Assembly (NCBI RefSeq): GCF_007745175.1
Contig: NZ_CP036271.1
Span: 3,112,314-3,176,313, forward strand
Source of the DNA: Caulifigura coniformis
GTDB taxonomy: Bacteria > Planctomycetota > Planctomycetia > Planctomycetales > Planctomycetaceae
Length of the DNA: 64,000 nucleotides
Direction: 5' to 3'
Both the position numbers and the translations under genes were made by a program. Shown here in pieces: positions 6,974-15,595 of the stretch (position 1 is its first letter; each line of letters starts with the position of its first letter). Below the pieces are notes generated by a model, which saw only the letters and a program-made list of their open reading frames with translations, was not told the DNA's origin and ran no database searches.

Positions 6974-8296
6974 ATGGCCAAGAAAAGCGCGAAGAAACAG
7001 AAATCGATCAGTGAAGAGGTCGCGTCATCGATGTACGCCCTCACTGAGAAGTTCCAGTCGATGCCCGAGGACGAGCGGGACAGTTTCATGGAGGAACTCG
7101 ACGCGGCGCTTGAGCAACAGGTCACCGAGCGCGAGGTCCTCTCCGAGCACGTCCTCGACAAGACCGGCCGCACGGCGTCGGTCTCCCGCGACTTCATTGC
7201 GGCCGGCCCTGGGCGTGGAATGGACATTCTCTACGTTGACAACGGCCTGATGGAAATTGCCGTTCTCCCCGGCCGCGGGATGGGGATCTGGAAGGCGTCC
7301 CATCGCAACGTCGAGGGGGAACTCGGGTGGAACTCACCCGTCAAGCATCCGGTTCATCCGTCGCTCGTGAACCTCGAAGCCCGCAACGGCCTGGGCTGGC
7401 TGGAAGGGTTCAACGAACTCGTCTGCCGGTGCGGGCTGTCGTCGAACGGACCGCCGGGGAACGATCCCGGGGCGAAGTCGCCGATCGAGTCGGCCCTCAC
7501 GCTGCATGGCCGGATCGCGAACCTCCCGGCCGTCGACGTCGAGCCGATCGTGTCCTACGGCGAGGGGGATGAGGAGACGGACGTCCCCGAGGCGATCGGG
7601 GTTGTGGGGACGGTCTACGAGAGCGTGCTCTTCGGCCCGCAGCTGAAAATGTCGTCGGTGATCGGCTCGCCGGTCCTCTCGGGCGACATCGAGATCCAGG
7701 ACGTCGTCGAGAACACGAGTTCCAAGCCGGCCGAGCTGCAGCTGCTTTACCACATCAACATCGGCCGTCCTTTCCTGGAAGCCGGCGCCCGGCTGCATGT
7801 GGCGGCGGAAACGATTGTGCCGCGCGACGCCCGGGCCGCGGAGGGGGCTGACACCTGGTCGACCTACCTGGGGCCGACGCCCGGCTACACCGAGGAAGGC
7901 TTCTTCATGAAGCCGAAGGCGAATGCCAAGGGGGAAGCGGTCGCAGTGCTGGTGAATGCGTCCGGGACGCTGGGGGTTGCCCTTCGCTTCGACGTGGACA
8001 ACCTCCCCTGGTTCGTCCAGTGGAAGTGCACGCAGCCGGAATCGGACGGCTACGTCACCGGCATCGAGCCGTCGACGAACCTTGCCAACTTCAAGGCCTA
8101 TGAACGCGAGCAGGGGAGGGTGGTGACGCTGCAGCCGGGCGAGTCGTACGCCACGAACGTGACGCTGTCGGTGCTGCCGACCAGGAAGGACGTGGCGCGG
8201 GTTCTCGACGAGGTGCGGGAAATCCAGGGGGACCAGCCGCCCGTGGTTCACCGCACTCCGCAGCCGGGATGGTCGCCGGCAGGTGAGCTGAAATAG
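6974..8296 (+). CDS. DUF4432 family, aldose-1-epimerase-like beta-sandwich protein
   Basis: The 440-residue product resembles DUF4432 proteins, which share the galactose-mutarotase fold. ATG 6974 (MAKKSAKKQKS) is preferred over upstream codons, which lie in the divergent promoter region. Residues 1-60 are charged and helical; the sandwich starts near residue 65. Visible motifs include GPGRGMDILYVDNGLMEIAV, PGRGMGIWKASH, GLGWLEGFNELVCRCG, LHGRIANLPA and QLLYHINIGRPF; the paired His residues (LHGR, YHIN) are in places expected for mutarotase-type sugar binding. The substrate is unknown; a sugar interconversion role is inferred from the fold only. A perfect 12-bp-stem terminator follows. Confidence 0.75.
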   Translation: MAKKSAKKQKSISEEVASSMYALTEKFQSMPEDERDSFMEELDAALEQQVTEREVLSEHVLDKTGRTASVSRDFIAAGPGRGMDILYVDNGLMEIAVLPGRGMGIWKASHRNVEGELGWNSPVKHPVHPSLVNLEARNGLGWLEGFNELVCRCGLSSNGPPGNDPGAKSPIESALTLHGRIANLPAVDVEPIVSYGEGDEETDVPEAIGVVGTVYESVLFGPQLKMSSVIGSPVLSGDIEIQDVVENTSSKPAELQLLYHINIGRPFLEAGARLHVAAETIVPRDARAAEGADTWSTYLGPTPGYTEEGFFMKPKANAKGEAVAVLVNASGTLGVALRFDVDNLPWFVQWKCTQPESDGYVTGIEPSTNLANFKAYEREQGRVVTLQPGESYATNVTLSVLPTRKDVARVLDEVREIQGDQPPVVHRTPQPGWSPAGELK

Positions 8297-8310
8297 GGTT
8301 GCGTTCAAGC

Positions 8311-8344
8311 ACCCCGGCTGCTTCTGAGCAGCCGGGGTACTTTC
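8311..8344 (+). terminator. Intrinsic terminator
   Basis: The 12-bp stem ACCCCGGCTGCT / AGCAGCCGGGGT has a TCTG loop and is followed by ACTTTCT. Nearly the same hairpin occurs at 43864-43895. Confidence 0.8.
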
Positions 8345-8369
8345 TGTTCGCCGATGGAAGGAAACGGAA

Positions 8370-9581
8370 ATGCCCTGGCTCCGCAAGAAGTTGAAGACCG
8401 CCATCAAGCGTCAGATCATCAAGCATCACCGCCGGGCGGGGCGGGTGATGTTCAGCGATACGACGCTGCGCGATGGCGAGCAGATGCCGGGGGCAACGCT
8501 CGAACCGCATGAGAAGGCGCGGATTGCCGTGGCGCTGGAGGAACTGGGCGTCCATTCGATCGACGCCGGGTTTCCTGCGTCTTCGCCGGCGGATGTCGAA
8601 GCGATTCGGCTCATCAATGCAGCTGTCTCGAAGCCGGTGCTGACGTGTCTCGCCCGGACGTTGAAGGGGGACATTGATGCGGCCGACGAGGCGCTGGCGG
8701 GACGGATTACCCGCAAGCGGGGGGTCAGCCTGTTCTGCGGGGTGAGTCCGATCCATCGCCAGCACAAGCATCAGAAATCGACGTCTGAAATGCTGACGAT
8801 GATCACGGATGCGATTCAGTACGCGACGTCGAAATTCGACGTGATCGCGTTCGGCCCGGAGGACAGCAGCCGGACGGAGATGGATTTTCTCTGCCAGTGT
8901 TACAAGGAGGCGATCGACGCGGGAGCATCGACGATCGGCTTCGCGGATACTGTCGGCATCCTGACGCCCGACAAGACGTACGACATGCTGCGCCGGATCC
9001 AGGACGGGGTCCCGAATATCGAAAAGGCGCTCCTGGCGATCCACTTCCACAACGACCTGGGGCTGGGAGTTGCCAACAACCTGGCGGGCATCCAGGCGGG
9101 GGCGCACGTCGTCCAGTGCACGATCAACGGAATCGGCGAGCGGGCAGGGAACACGGCGCTCGAGGAAGTGGCCCTTGCCATGGCGATGAATCCGGATGAG
9201 TTCGGCGCGCCGGACACGCTCGACCTGTCGAAGCTGGGGCCACTGTGCAAGCTTGTCGCGGAGCTGACGGGGGTCCCGATTCCCGTCAACAAGCCGCTGG
9301 CCGGGGCGAACGTGTTCGCGACGGAGGCCGGGGTTCACCAGGACGGGTTGCTCAAGAATCCGGACACGTATCTACCGTACCGGCCTGAACTGGTCGGGGG
9401 GGATCCGATCCGGCTGGTTCTGGGGCGTCACAGCGGCCGCCGCGCGGTTGCGAGCCGGCTGGCGGAACTGGGAGCCACGGTGAGTGACGAGCAGGCCCTG
9501 GCTGTGCTGGAGCGAATCAAGCGGCTGCCCAAAGGGTCGGAGGTCACGGACGCCTGGCTGGTTGAGCAGGCGCGGAACTGA
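8370..9581 (+). CDS. LeuA/HMGL-like acyltransferase (2-isopropylmalate/homocitrate synthase family) without regulatory domain
   Basis: The enzyme family condenses acetyl-CoA with a 2-oxoacid. The product is 403 residues. Motifs: DTTLRDGEQ at 30-38, the metal-site HFHND at 225-229, [10 protein letters not shown], and GVHQDG. After the catalytic (beta/alpha)8 domain and linker (ending [12 protein letters not shown]) only about 45 residues remain, so the roughly 110-residue LeuA leucine-binding dimer domain is missing. It could therefore be isopropylmalate, homocitrate or citramalate synthase. A basic N-terminal stretch ([18 protein letters not shown]) is unusual. A good Shine-Dalgarno (AAGGAAACGG) precedes the ATG. 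No other leucine genes are nearby. Confidence 0.82.
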   Translation: MPWLRKKLKTAIKRQIIKHHRRAGRVMFSDTTLRDGEQMPGATLEPHEKARIAVALEELGVHSIDAGFPASSPADVEAIRLINAAVSKPVLTCLARTLKGDIDAADEALAGRITRKRGVSLFCGVSPIHRQHKHQKSTSEMLTMITDAIQYATSKFDVIAFGPEDSSRTEMDFLCQCYKEAIDAGASTIGFADTVGILTPDKTYDMLRRIQDGVPNIEKALLAIHFHNDLGLGVANNLAGIQAGAHVVQCTINGIGERAGNTALEEVALAMAMNPDEFGAPDTLDLSKLGPLCKLVAELTGVPIPVNKPLAGANVFATEAGVHQDGLLKNPDTYLPYRPELVGGDPIRLVLGRHSGRRAVASRLAELGATVSDEQALAVLERIKRLPKGSEVTDAWLVEQARN

Positions 9582-9705
9582 CGCACGCCGGATTCCGGCG
9601 GATTCTGCCGATTTCGATTCCGGGATCGCATCGGCGACGGCCGATGCTTCAGATGAGTTGAATCTGTGCGATGGATCGCCGTTCCCGCCATCTTCGGAGC
9701 GTTCG

Positions 9706-9987
9706 ATGCATCTGAATTCCGGCGTTGATCTTGTGGAAGAATTCCGGCTCCGCCGCTGGGCCCGGGAAAACTATGTCGCCTCGGAAGGGCGTTCGGCCGG
9801 CTGGCATCCGGTGATTCTCGAGGAAATGGAACGCCGGGACGCCGAGTTCGCTCTGCTGGAAGGCCCGTCGATCGGAGAGGTCCGGTTCTTTCCTAACCGC
9901 CGTGTGGATAAGGTTTATGGTCCACACGAGATCCGCCCCTTTTTTGAGGCGGGCTCAGTCGTCACCCGCGAGATGCACTACACGTAG
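9706..9987 (+). CDS. Small conserved-looking hypothetical protein
   Basis: This is a 93-residue soluble protein starting MHLNSGVDLVEEFRLRRWAR. It is rich in charged and aromatic residues (GRSAGWHPVILEEMERRD, VRFFPNRRVDKVYGPHEIRPFF), has no signal peptide or membrane segment, and has codon use like its neighbours. The family is not recognised. It lies 124 bases after the LeuA-type gene and has its own strong terminator, so it may be the last gene of that transcript or separate. Confidence 0.6.
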   Translation: MHLNSGVDLVEEFRLRRWARENYVASEGRSAGWHPVILEEMERRDAEFALLEGPSIGEVRFFPNRRVDKVYGPHEIRPFFEAGSVVTREMHYT

Positions 9988-10010
9988 TCGTGCCACGGTC
10001 TGAATCGTCG

Positions 10011-10050
10011 GAAGCCTGGCTTCTTTGGAGAAGCCGGGCTTCTTGTCTTT
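10011..10050 (+). terminator. Intrinsic terminator
   Basis: The 14-bp stem GAAGCCTGGCTTCT / AGAAGCCGGGCTTC (one G-U type mismatch) has a TTGG loop and is followed by TTGTCTTT. A very similar hairpin ends the gene at 62515. Confidence 0.8.
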
Positions 10051-10180
10051 GGTGATCAATCACTGACATCTGCCCACGGCGGGCCGCCCGAAAACTCCCC
10101 TATCCCCTGTTTTCGGACGAGCCTAGACTTCGCGGCCGATCGGCAGGGAAGGAGTTTCCTGCGCGCGAGGATGGAGCCTC

Positions 10181-10915
10181 ATGAAACAAATCATCTGTAT
10201 GAACTGGGGGACGGCGTACGGGGCTGATTACGTCAATCGCCTGTACTCCATGGTGTCCCGCAATATCACCGGCCCTTTCCGGGTCGTCTGCCTCACCGAC
10301 AACGTGAAGGGGATCCGGCCGGAGGTGCAGTGCCATCCCTGTCCGGTGATCAATATCCCGGCTCCGCAGAAGAACCGTGGATTCCGTAAGGTGACCTTGT
10401 GGGCCCCGAAGGTCGACGGCCTCGAGCCTGGCGATGCGTTGTTCATCGATCTGGATGTCGTGATTACCGCGTCGATCGACGACTTCTTCACGTATGAGCC
10501 ACAGAAGTCGTTCCTGGTCATTCGCAACTGGACCCAGCCCGACAAACGAATCGGAAACACGTCGGTCTACCGGTTCCGGATCGGCAGCCATCCCTATCTG
10601 AAGGCCGACCTCGAAGCGAACCATCCTCAACTGCTGGCGAAGTACTCCAATTCCCAGACCTACATCTCCGAGAACGTGAAGGAGATGGACTTCTGGCCGG
10701 ACGAGTGGTGCCGCAGCTTCAAGGTGCACTGCGTTCCGAAGGGGATCAAGCGCTACTTCGTCGAGCCGGGGCTGCCGACAGGAACGCGGATCGTGGCCTT
10801 CCCGGGGACGCCGAATCCTCCGGATGCGGCCGTCGGATACTGGCCGGCTCCGTGGTACAAGCGCGTCTACAAGCAGTTTCGCCCGGCGAAGTGGGTCGAA
10901 CAGCACTGGAAGTGA
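10181..10915 (+). CDS. GT-A-type glycosyltransferase-like protein
   Basis: The 244-residue cytoplasmic protein resembles small GT-A glycosyltransferases. The N-terminus (MKQIICMNWGTAYGADYVNR) is followed by a nucleotide-sugar-binding region and a DXD-type motif FIDLDVV with Asp90 and Asp92, which would bind the metal and nucleotide sugar. Later motifs are RFRIGSHPYLKADLEAN, VPKGIKRYFVEP and FPGTPNPPDAAVGYWPAPW. The donor and acceptor cannot be named. A Shine-Dalgarno-like GGAG lies before ATG 10181. It is the first of three closely spaced genes with a likely glycan- or surface-related task. Confidence 0.75.
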   Translation: MKQIICMNWGTAYGADYVNRLYSMVSRNITGPFRVVCLTDNVKGIRPEVQCHPCPVINIPAPQKNRGFRKVTLWAPKVDGLEPGDALFIDLDVVITASIDDFFTYEPQKSFLVIRNWTQPDKRIGNTSVYRFRIGSHPYLKADLEANHPQLLAKYSNSQTYISENVKEMDFWPDEWCRSFKVHCVPKGIKRYFVEPGLPTGTRIVAFPGTPNPPDAAVGYWPAPWYKRVYKQFRPAKWVEQHWK

Positions 10916-10968
10916 TGCTGGTTGGGATTCCGGCAGGTCAATGATTCCGAAGAAGGCGCAGGGACGCG

Positions 10969-12291
10969 ATGGGGGCAACGGTCCTCTCGTTGGATGAGAC
11001 GAAGACGGCTTCCGCGCGCCAGCGCCTGGAAGAGGTTGTCCGTCGAATCGCCGTCGGAAACGACCAGTTCCGGTTTGCGCTGCTTCGTGACTCGCCAGTC
11101 GACAGCGGGCTGATTGATCACGGCGACGCCGATCTCCTCGGGACGCGTGAGTCGGTCACCGCGCTATTGAGGATGCTTCTGGAGAGGGCGCTGGCGGGCG
11201 AGGTTCACTTCCGAGTGACTGCCAACAAGCCGGAGAAGCTGCAGCTCTCCGTGTTCTCGACGGATCTTGCTCACTCCGCGACTTATGACCTGTGGGTCGA
11301 CCTGGCACAGATCCATGAGGGGAGATCGCTGATCCGGTTCGAGGATGTCGCGCCGTTGCTTTCGCAATCGTCGGGCATTGAGCCGCTCCCCCCGTGCATT
11401 GCAGGCGCCCTCTACCTGCAACACCTGATCGCCAAGAGAAAGCCGCTGACAGCGGCGCATACGTCGTCGCGGATCGAATCCTTTGCCACGCATCATTGTT
11501 CCGATTCGAGTTGCGGCGTGGCACGCTGGTTCCGGGATATCCTGCGCGTCGGAAGGATTCGTCCACCAGCCCCCTCGGAAGCTGCGATCCAGATCGAGCG
11601 GCTGCTGCAGATTCGCCTGGATGATGAGCGTCACCGGGCGACTTCCCGATGGCGACTTCGCCGAAAAATCGAATCCGGGGACGCGGTGTGCATCCAGGGA
11701 GTTGATGGAGTCGGGAAGTCGACTCTCATCTCCGCTCTTGTGGAGGAAGGAACCGCTGCCAGCGAGTCGCTGATCGGCAAGAAGCTTTATCGCCGCTCGC
11801 TGATCTACCGCATGGCCACCCGGACGGCCCGTCATCGCGCATCGAACGCCCGCGAGGCCATCGACGAACGGCTGGCAACGATCGTCTTCCTGAGAGCCGT
11901 CTCGGCGTTCCGGAGAACACTGGCCTGGCGCCGGCTGCGCGGGGCGGGCACCCTGCTGGTCGACCGGTCGCCCCTCGATTTCCTCTACCTCGGTCGGAAG
12001 TCGGATCACGGACGGTTTCATCCGGCCATCGGCCGCCTGGAGTCGCTCGCCCCTTCGACGCCCACGATCCAGCTTGTTGCCCCGCATACGGTCACTTCGG
12101 CCCGGAAGCCTGAACTGACGGAGGCTGGACATGTCGCGTACGACGACGCGATGCTCCTGCGAATCGCTGGCCAAAGCCCGTGCGATCACCTTGTGTTTCA
12201 CAACGGCGGGAACGTCTCCGAGTCGTCGATCGCCCTGGCCGCGTACCTGACGCGTTTCATCAGAACGCGCGGTCGAAAACAGGCCGCCTGA
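10969..12291 (+). CDS. Fusion of nucleotidyltransferase-like domain and thymidylate-kinase-like P-loop kinase
   Basis: The 440-residue protein has two parts. Residues 1-130 resemble a nucleotidyltransferase fold: an acidic DHGDADLLGT motif near residue 50 followed later by YDLWVDL, the usual positions of catalytic Asp residues, though no clear GS motif is seen. Residues about 235-430 form a thymidylate-kinase-like P-loop domain with Walker A GVDGVGKST (244-252) and a DR-type motif LLVDRSPLDFLYLG. Such dTMP-kinase-like proteins occur in bacterial polysaccharide clusters, where the true substrate is unknown. It starts 53 bases after the glycosyltransferase and is followed after 27 bases by a kinase-like gene. 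Confidence 0.7.
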   Translation: MGATVLSLDETKTASARQRLEEVVRRIAVGNDQFRFALLRDSPVDSGLIDHGDADLLGTRESVTALLRMLLERALAGEVHFRVTANKPEKLQLSVFSTDLAHSATYDLWVDLAQIHEGRSLIRFEDVAPLLSQSSGIEPLPPCIAGALYLQHLIAKRKPLTAAHTSSRIESFATHHCSDSSCGVARWFRDILRVGRIRPPAPSEAAIQIERLLQIRLDDERHRATSRWRLRRKIESGDAVCIQGVDGVGKSTLISALVEEGTAASESLIGKKLYRRSLIYRMATRTARHRASNAREAIDERLATIVFLRAVSAFRRTLAWRRLRGAGTLLVDRSPLDFLYLGRKSDHGRFHPAIGRLESLAPSTPTIQLVAPHTVTSARKPELTEAGHVAYDDAMLLRIAGQSPCDHLVFHNGGNVSESSIALAAYLTRFIRTRGRKQAA

Positions 12292-12318
12292 GTCCTTTCT
12301 CCTGTCCGCCGAGTTCGA

Positions 12319-13080
12319 ATGAGCGTTGCCCCGAATCGCCTGTTGCGTCAATGGAAGGCGCGTTTCGGCATTCGGAAGCGGGTCCGCGAAATCACGGACG
12401 AGCTCAGGCATCAGTTTCCGCTGCGTGCTCTGGCTCCGTCGTCGCACGCGGGCGGTTTCGATTCGATCTACTTCCTCGAGGATCACGGCGGCGAGCGGTT
12501 CGGCGTGCTCAGACTGAACAACCCGCATCAGAAACGAAAGGCCGTTCACACCGACCTGCCGCGGCGATCGCCTCCCCCCCGGGAGCGCATCCAGAGGGAA
12601 TGGCACGCCTACTCGGTTCTCGGTCCCCTCGGCCTCTCGCCACAACCCCTCTGGCGGAGCGACGACGCGGTCGTCTGCTCGTATTCAGCGTCTCCGAACG
12701 TGCGCCGTCTGATGGAGGAGGGGAGGGCCGACCTCACTGCGGTGTTCACCGCGGTCCTCAACACGATCGGAAAGATGCACGATGCGGGGATCGTGCATCT
12801 GGACCTGTCTCCCGGGAACGTGCTCGTGTGTCGGAAAACACTGGCGGCGCTGCTGATTGACTTCGAATATGTGTCTCTCGACGCACGATCCGTCGAGGAT
12901 GATAAGAGATATGACTGGCGACAGATGATCGAACGCATCCGGAAACGATCGACCATCCTGGGACAGCAACAGACCTCTGAGGCAGCGCTGGCTGCGGCCA
13001 TCGACGCGAGCGGCTACTGTCTGCGAATCCGGGAGGCCCTCGCCGACGGCGGTCGGCCGACTGCGAATCTCACCACGTGA
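12319..13080 (+). CDS. Small protein-kinase-like (lipopolysaccharide-kinase/RIO-type) protein
   Basis: The 253-residue protein has the catalytic core of the kinase-like fold: HLDLSPGN at 160-167 (Asp162 catalytic, Asn167 metal) and a DFE motif at 181-183 in place of DFG. The glycine-rich loop is weak (HAGGFDSIYFLE) and the beta-3 Lys position reads FGVLRLNN, so the usual ATP-binding Lys may be replaced by Arg. Such proteins include WaaP/InaA-type sugar kinases that phosphorylate surface glycans. Its place after a glycosyltransferase and a P-loop kinase supports a glycan phosphate role. Activity is uncertain given the altered Lys. Confidence 0.7.
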   Translation: MSVAPNRLLRQWKARFGIRKRVREITDELRHQFPLRALAPSSHAGGFDSIYFLEDHGGERFGVLRLNNPHQKRKAVHTDLPRRSPPPRERIQREWHAYSVLGPLGLSPQPLWRSDDAVVCSYSASPNVRRLMEEGRADLTAVFTAVLNTIGKMHDAGIVHLDLSPGNVLVCRKTLAALLIDFEYVSLDARSVEDDKRYDWRQMIERIRKRSTILGQQQTSEAALAAAIDASGYCLRIREALADGGRPTANLTT

Positions 13081-13178
13081 ACCGCGTTGCGAGCGCCGTC
13101 GAACTCTCATCGAGCATGATGAGCAAGGTCGGCGGATTCGTGGCATTTTCAACCCCGAAACTGAGTCCGAAGTCCGTC

Positions 13179-13571
13179 ATGAAGATTGAACACGTCGCGA
13201 TCAACGTCCCTGATCCGCTCGGCTTTGCCCGGTGGTATGTCGAGCATCTGAAGCTGACCGTGGCCCGCCGGTCGATGGACCCGCCCTATGGGCACTTCCT
13301 TGCGGATCAGAGCGGGCAGGTGATGCTGGAGATCTATGGGAATGCCCAGGCCCCCAGCCTCGATTTCCCGGCCGTGGCGCCGCCTGCACTTCACTTCGCA
13401 TTCGTGTCGGCCGATCTGGCGGCGGACGTGAAGCGACTTGTGGCCGCGGGAGGGTTGCACGTGTCCGGACCGGAGGTCGTCGCCGGGGGAGATGAAGTGG
13501 CGATGCTGCGCGACCCGTGGGGAGTGTGCGTGCAGCTGGTGAAGCGTTCCCAGCCGATGCTGAAGGGGTAA
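13179..13571 (+). CDS. VOC-superfamily (glyoxalase/bleomycin-resistance-like) protein
   Basis: The 130-residue protein is a single VOC fold: MKIEHVAINVPDPLGFARWY carries the first metal-ligand His, VMLEIYGN the Glu, LHFAFVS a second His, and PWGVCVQLVKR the last strand. These folds bind a metal and act as lyases, epimerases or dioxygenases; the substrate is unknown. ATG 13179 is chosen because it begins exactly at the first strand. A GTG at 13077 in the same frame would add 34 unrelated residues. It may be transcribed with the preceding kinase-like gene, whose stop is 99 bases upstream. Confidence 0.82.
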   Translation: MKIEHVAINVPDPLGFARWYVEHLKLTVARRSMDPPYGHFLADQSGQVMLEIYGNAQAPSLDFPAVAPPALHFAFVSADLAADVKRLVAAGGLHVSGPEVVAGGDEVAMLRDPWGVCVQLVKRSQPMLKG

Positions 13572-13583
13572 TGGCTACGAGAA

Positions 13584-13611
13584 AAGCCCAGCCGCTTGGA
13601 CGGCTGGGCTT
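13584..13611. terminator. Hairpin terminator between convergent genes
   Basis: The 11-bp perfect stem AAGCCCAGCCG / CGGCTGGGCTT has a 6-base loop. The T-rich tail (CTTTTCTC) lies on the minus strand, so it mainly serves the minus-strand gene ending at 13635. Confidence 0.75.
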
Positions 13612-13634
13612 GAATGGGCGATTCAGCAGGCTGT

Positions 13635-13970
13635 TCAGTTCTGAATGGCTTCGAAGGTGCGTGAGGGCTCGGCGACCTTGCGGTAACCGAGGTCGCGGAC
13701 GACTTCGAGGACCTCGCTCCAGGTCGGGAACGGGCGGCCGCTGCGACGCTTGTAGTCGTCCATGGCCCGCATGAATTCGACTTCGTCTGGCTGGTAGTCG
13801 CGTTCGCAGGTCGTCGGATCGATCTGCCGGCGGCGTTCGACCTTGCGGCGTTCGGGCGCCCGGCGTTCTTCCGGCTTGAAACTCTCGGAAGGGGCGACTC
13901 GCCGGTCCTTCGTAAACCGGCGGTTCTGGGCACGACGGCTGTCGGTCATCGTGTCGATGGACTCACGCAT
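13635..13970 (-). CDS. Small conserved planctomycete-type hypothetical protein
   Basis: The product is 111 residues. The first half is very rich in Arg and Glu ([37 protein letters not shown]); the second half is a compact helical domain ([39 protein letters not shown]). A Trp-Ser-Glu-Val-Leu helix with LGYRKV gives it a DNA-binding look, but no known motif is matched. The ATG at 13970 is used; an internal ATG at 13949 (MTDSRRAQ) is equally possible. Function unknown. Confidence 0.7.
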   Translation of the reverse strand: MRESIDTMTDSRRAQNRRFTKDRRVAPSESFKPEERRAPERRKVERRRQIDPTTCERDYQPDEVEFMRAMDDYKRRSGRPFPTWSEVLEVVRDLGYRKVAEPSRTFEAIQN

Positions 13971-14312
13971 GGGAAAGGAACTTTCAGGAGTTGAGGGGAT
14001 CACTCTATGGAATGCGCGCATCGAATCCATCCGGTTTTCACCAGTTCGCGAGAGGGGATCCCGCCGGTCCCCGGGAGAGGTTGGCGAAGAAAGGCCCGCA
14101 ATCATCCACGCTGCACTGGCCGCACGTCATCTTGTCGCGGAAGTCTGCGCCGGATTTGACGACCGGGGCGAAACGGCATCAGAGAAAAGCCGGAAAAGCG
14201 GCGGAGCGGTGGTCGACCTGCATCAACGCGACGGTTGTATCGATTTTATCGATTACAGCGACGCGGATTGCTCCGAGGGGTGACGCCCGTTGAAACGTGA
14301 TGCCTCAAGGCC
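13971..14312. other. Intergenic region between two minus-strand genes
   Basis: No gene is seen. The one clear structure is a perfect inverted repeat ATCGAT-TTT-ATCGAT at 14239-14253, an AT-rich operator-like site in GC-rich DNA. Confidence 0.5.
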
Positions 14313-15434
14313 TCACTCGCGAGCGCTGATTCGCGTCGCGGCCGCGCCTGCGACGACCGGATACGACTCGATCGTCGTCACGGTTCTCTGCTGCTGGCGG
14401 AATTCGACGCTCTGCGCCTGAACCAGCATGTCGACGAGCGTCTCGACGCGTGACGAGCGAGGCAGGCCCGTATCGCGGAATACGGTGCATTCCCCCATCG
14501 ACTGGCCGCCGGTCACCGTGACGCGGAAATCGTTCGAGATGGGGGACTCGCCGGTGGTCGTGGAGGCGCCGACCTTCCCGGTAATCGAGATGATCGCGGT
14601 TTCGTCGTTGAGTTCTTCCAGGCGGTAGGTGTTGCGAATGACCATCGGAATGGGACGCGAGACATTCCGGGTCTTGTCCCAGGAGTCTCCCGTCTTGCGG
14701 TAACCGAACGGCAGCAGCGCGATGCTGTTGTCGATGAAGTCGGTGATCCCGTTTTCGCCGTTTCCTTCCGCCTCCAGAAGCGCTTGTTGACGCTTTTCCT
14801 CGGGGATGTTTCTCAGGCAGCGGTTGAGAAAGGCCTTGAAATCCTCGGCTTCCACGATCTGGTTCTCCTGATTGAGCCAGAACGCGAAGCCGTCGCGGAC
14901 CATGTCGTGATACATGCGGACCGCGAACGGAACTTCGGCCGGGGGAGTGCGGGAGTCGTACTCGAGCTTCTCGCCGGCGACTTCGCGGCTGTATTTGACT
15001 CGCTCGTATTTCACCCGCAGCTGCGTCCGGTCACTTCGCCGGTCGGCGACTTCGATCATCAGCATGAGTTCGAGGCGCCGGCGGCTGATCTCCGGAGGGC
15101 CGTTGAGCGACGCCTGGGCCAGCTCCACGTCGACCACCTTGGTGAGGGGGAAACGGTCGCCCGGATTGAGCTTCAGCTCCAGTCGGCCCGGACGCTCGTG
15201 AGCCGGACGGTCATTTTCGGCGGCGGAGTCGTAGGCGACTTCCTCGGCGGCCTCAGAGGAGCGTTTGCGGCTCTTGCGTGCGGGGCGTGCCTCATCCTCT
15301 TCCAGCCAGTCCGGAAGTTCGGAGGCGACGTTGTCCCCATCCCCCTGCTCAGGCGCTTTGGAGCAGCCCGTTGCCGGCAGGAGAAGTGAGAGCCCAATGA
15401 TGAGCAGCAGGGAGATCCGCATCGGTCGATCCAT
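14313..15434 (-). CDS. Lipoprotein of unknown function
   Basis: The 373-residue protein begins MDRPMRISLLLIIGLSLL, followed by a lipobox (LLPATGC), so it is a predicted lipoprotein anchored in a membrane. After an acidic and basic linker (SRKRSSEAAEEVAYD) comes a beta-rich domain (RLELKLNPGDRFPLTKVVDVE, LELMLMIEVADRRSDRTQLR) and a C-terminal sandwich ending TIESYPVVAG. Related planctomycete proteins are annotated only as hypothetical. Met 15434 and Met 15422 both fit a lipoprotein signal. It is 161 bases downstream of a Ser/Thr kinase gene on the same strand. Confidence 0.75.
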   Translation of the reverse strand: MDRPMRISLLLIIGLSLLLPATGCSKAPEQGDGDNVASELPDWLEEDEARPARKSRKRSSEAAEEVAYDSAAENDRPAHERPGRLELKLNPGDRFPLTKVVDVELAQASLNGPPEISRRRLELMLMIEVADRRSDRTQLRVKYERVKYSREVAGEKLEYDSRTPPAEVPFAVRMYHDMVRDGFAFWLNQENQIVEAEDFKAFLNRCLRNIPEEKRQQALLEAEGNGENGITDFIDNSIALLPFGYRKTGDSWDKTRNVSRPIPMVIRNTYRLEELNDETAIISITGKVGASTTTGESPISNDFRVTVTGGQSMGECTVFRDTGLPRSSRVETLVDMLVQAQSVEFRQQQRTVTTIESYPVVAGAAATRISARE

Positions 15435-15595
15435 GACCAGAAGCTCGCGGCGGAATGTCGGTCGAAGCAACGGAGCCGCGGTCCATTGCGAGGGAAAAGT
15501 AACAGGGGACGCCCCGTTGGTGCTAGAGCGAACTTTCGACCGCAACTGCCGATGTGGCTTCGGATTACAACTCCGCCCCGAGGATGGGGGCGAGG

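Noticed and set aside
13077-13178. Earlier GTG start for the VOC protein
   Set aside because: The added residues do not resemble the family, and MKIEHVAINVPDP is the normal first strand.
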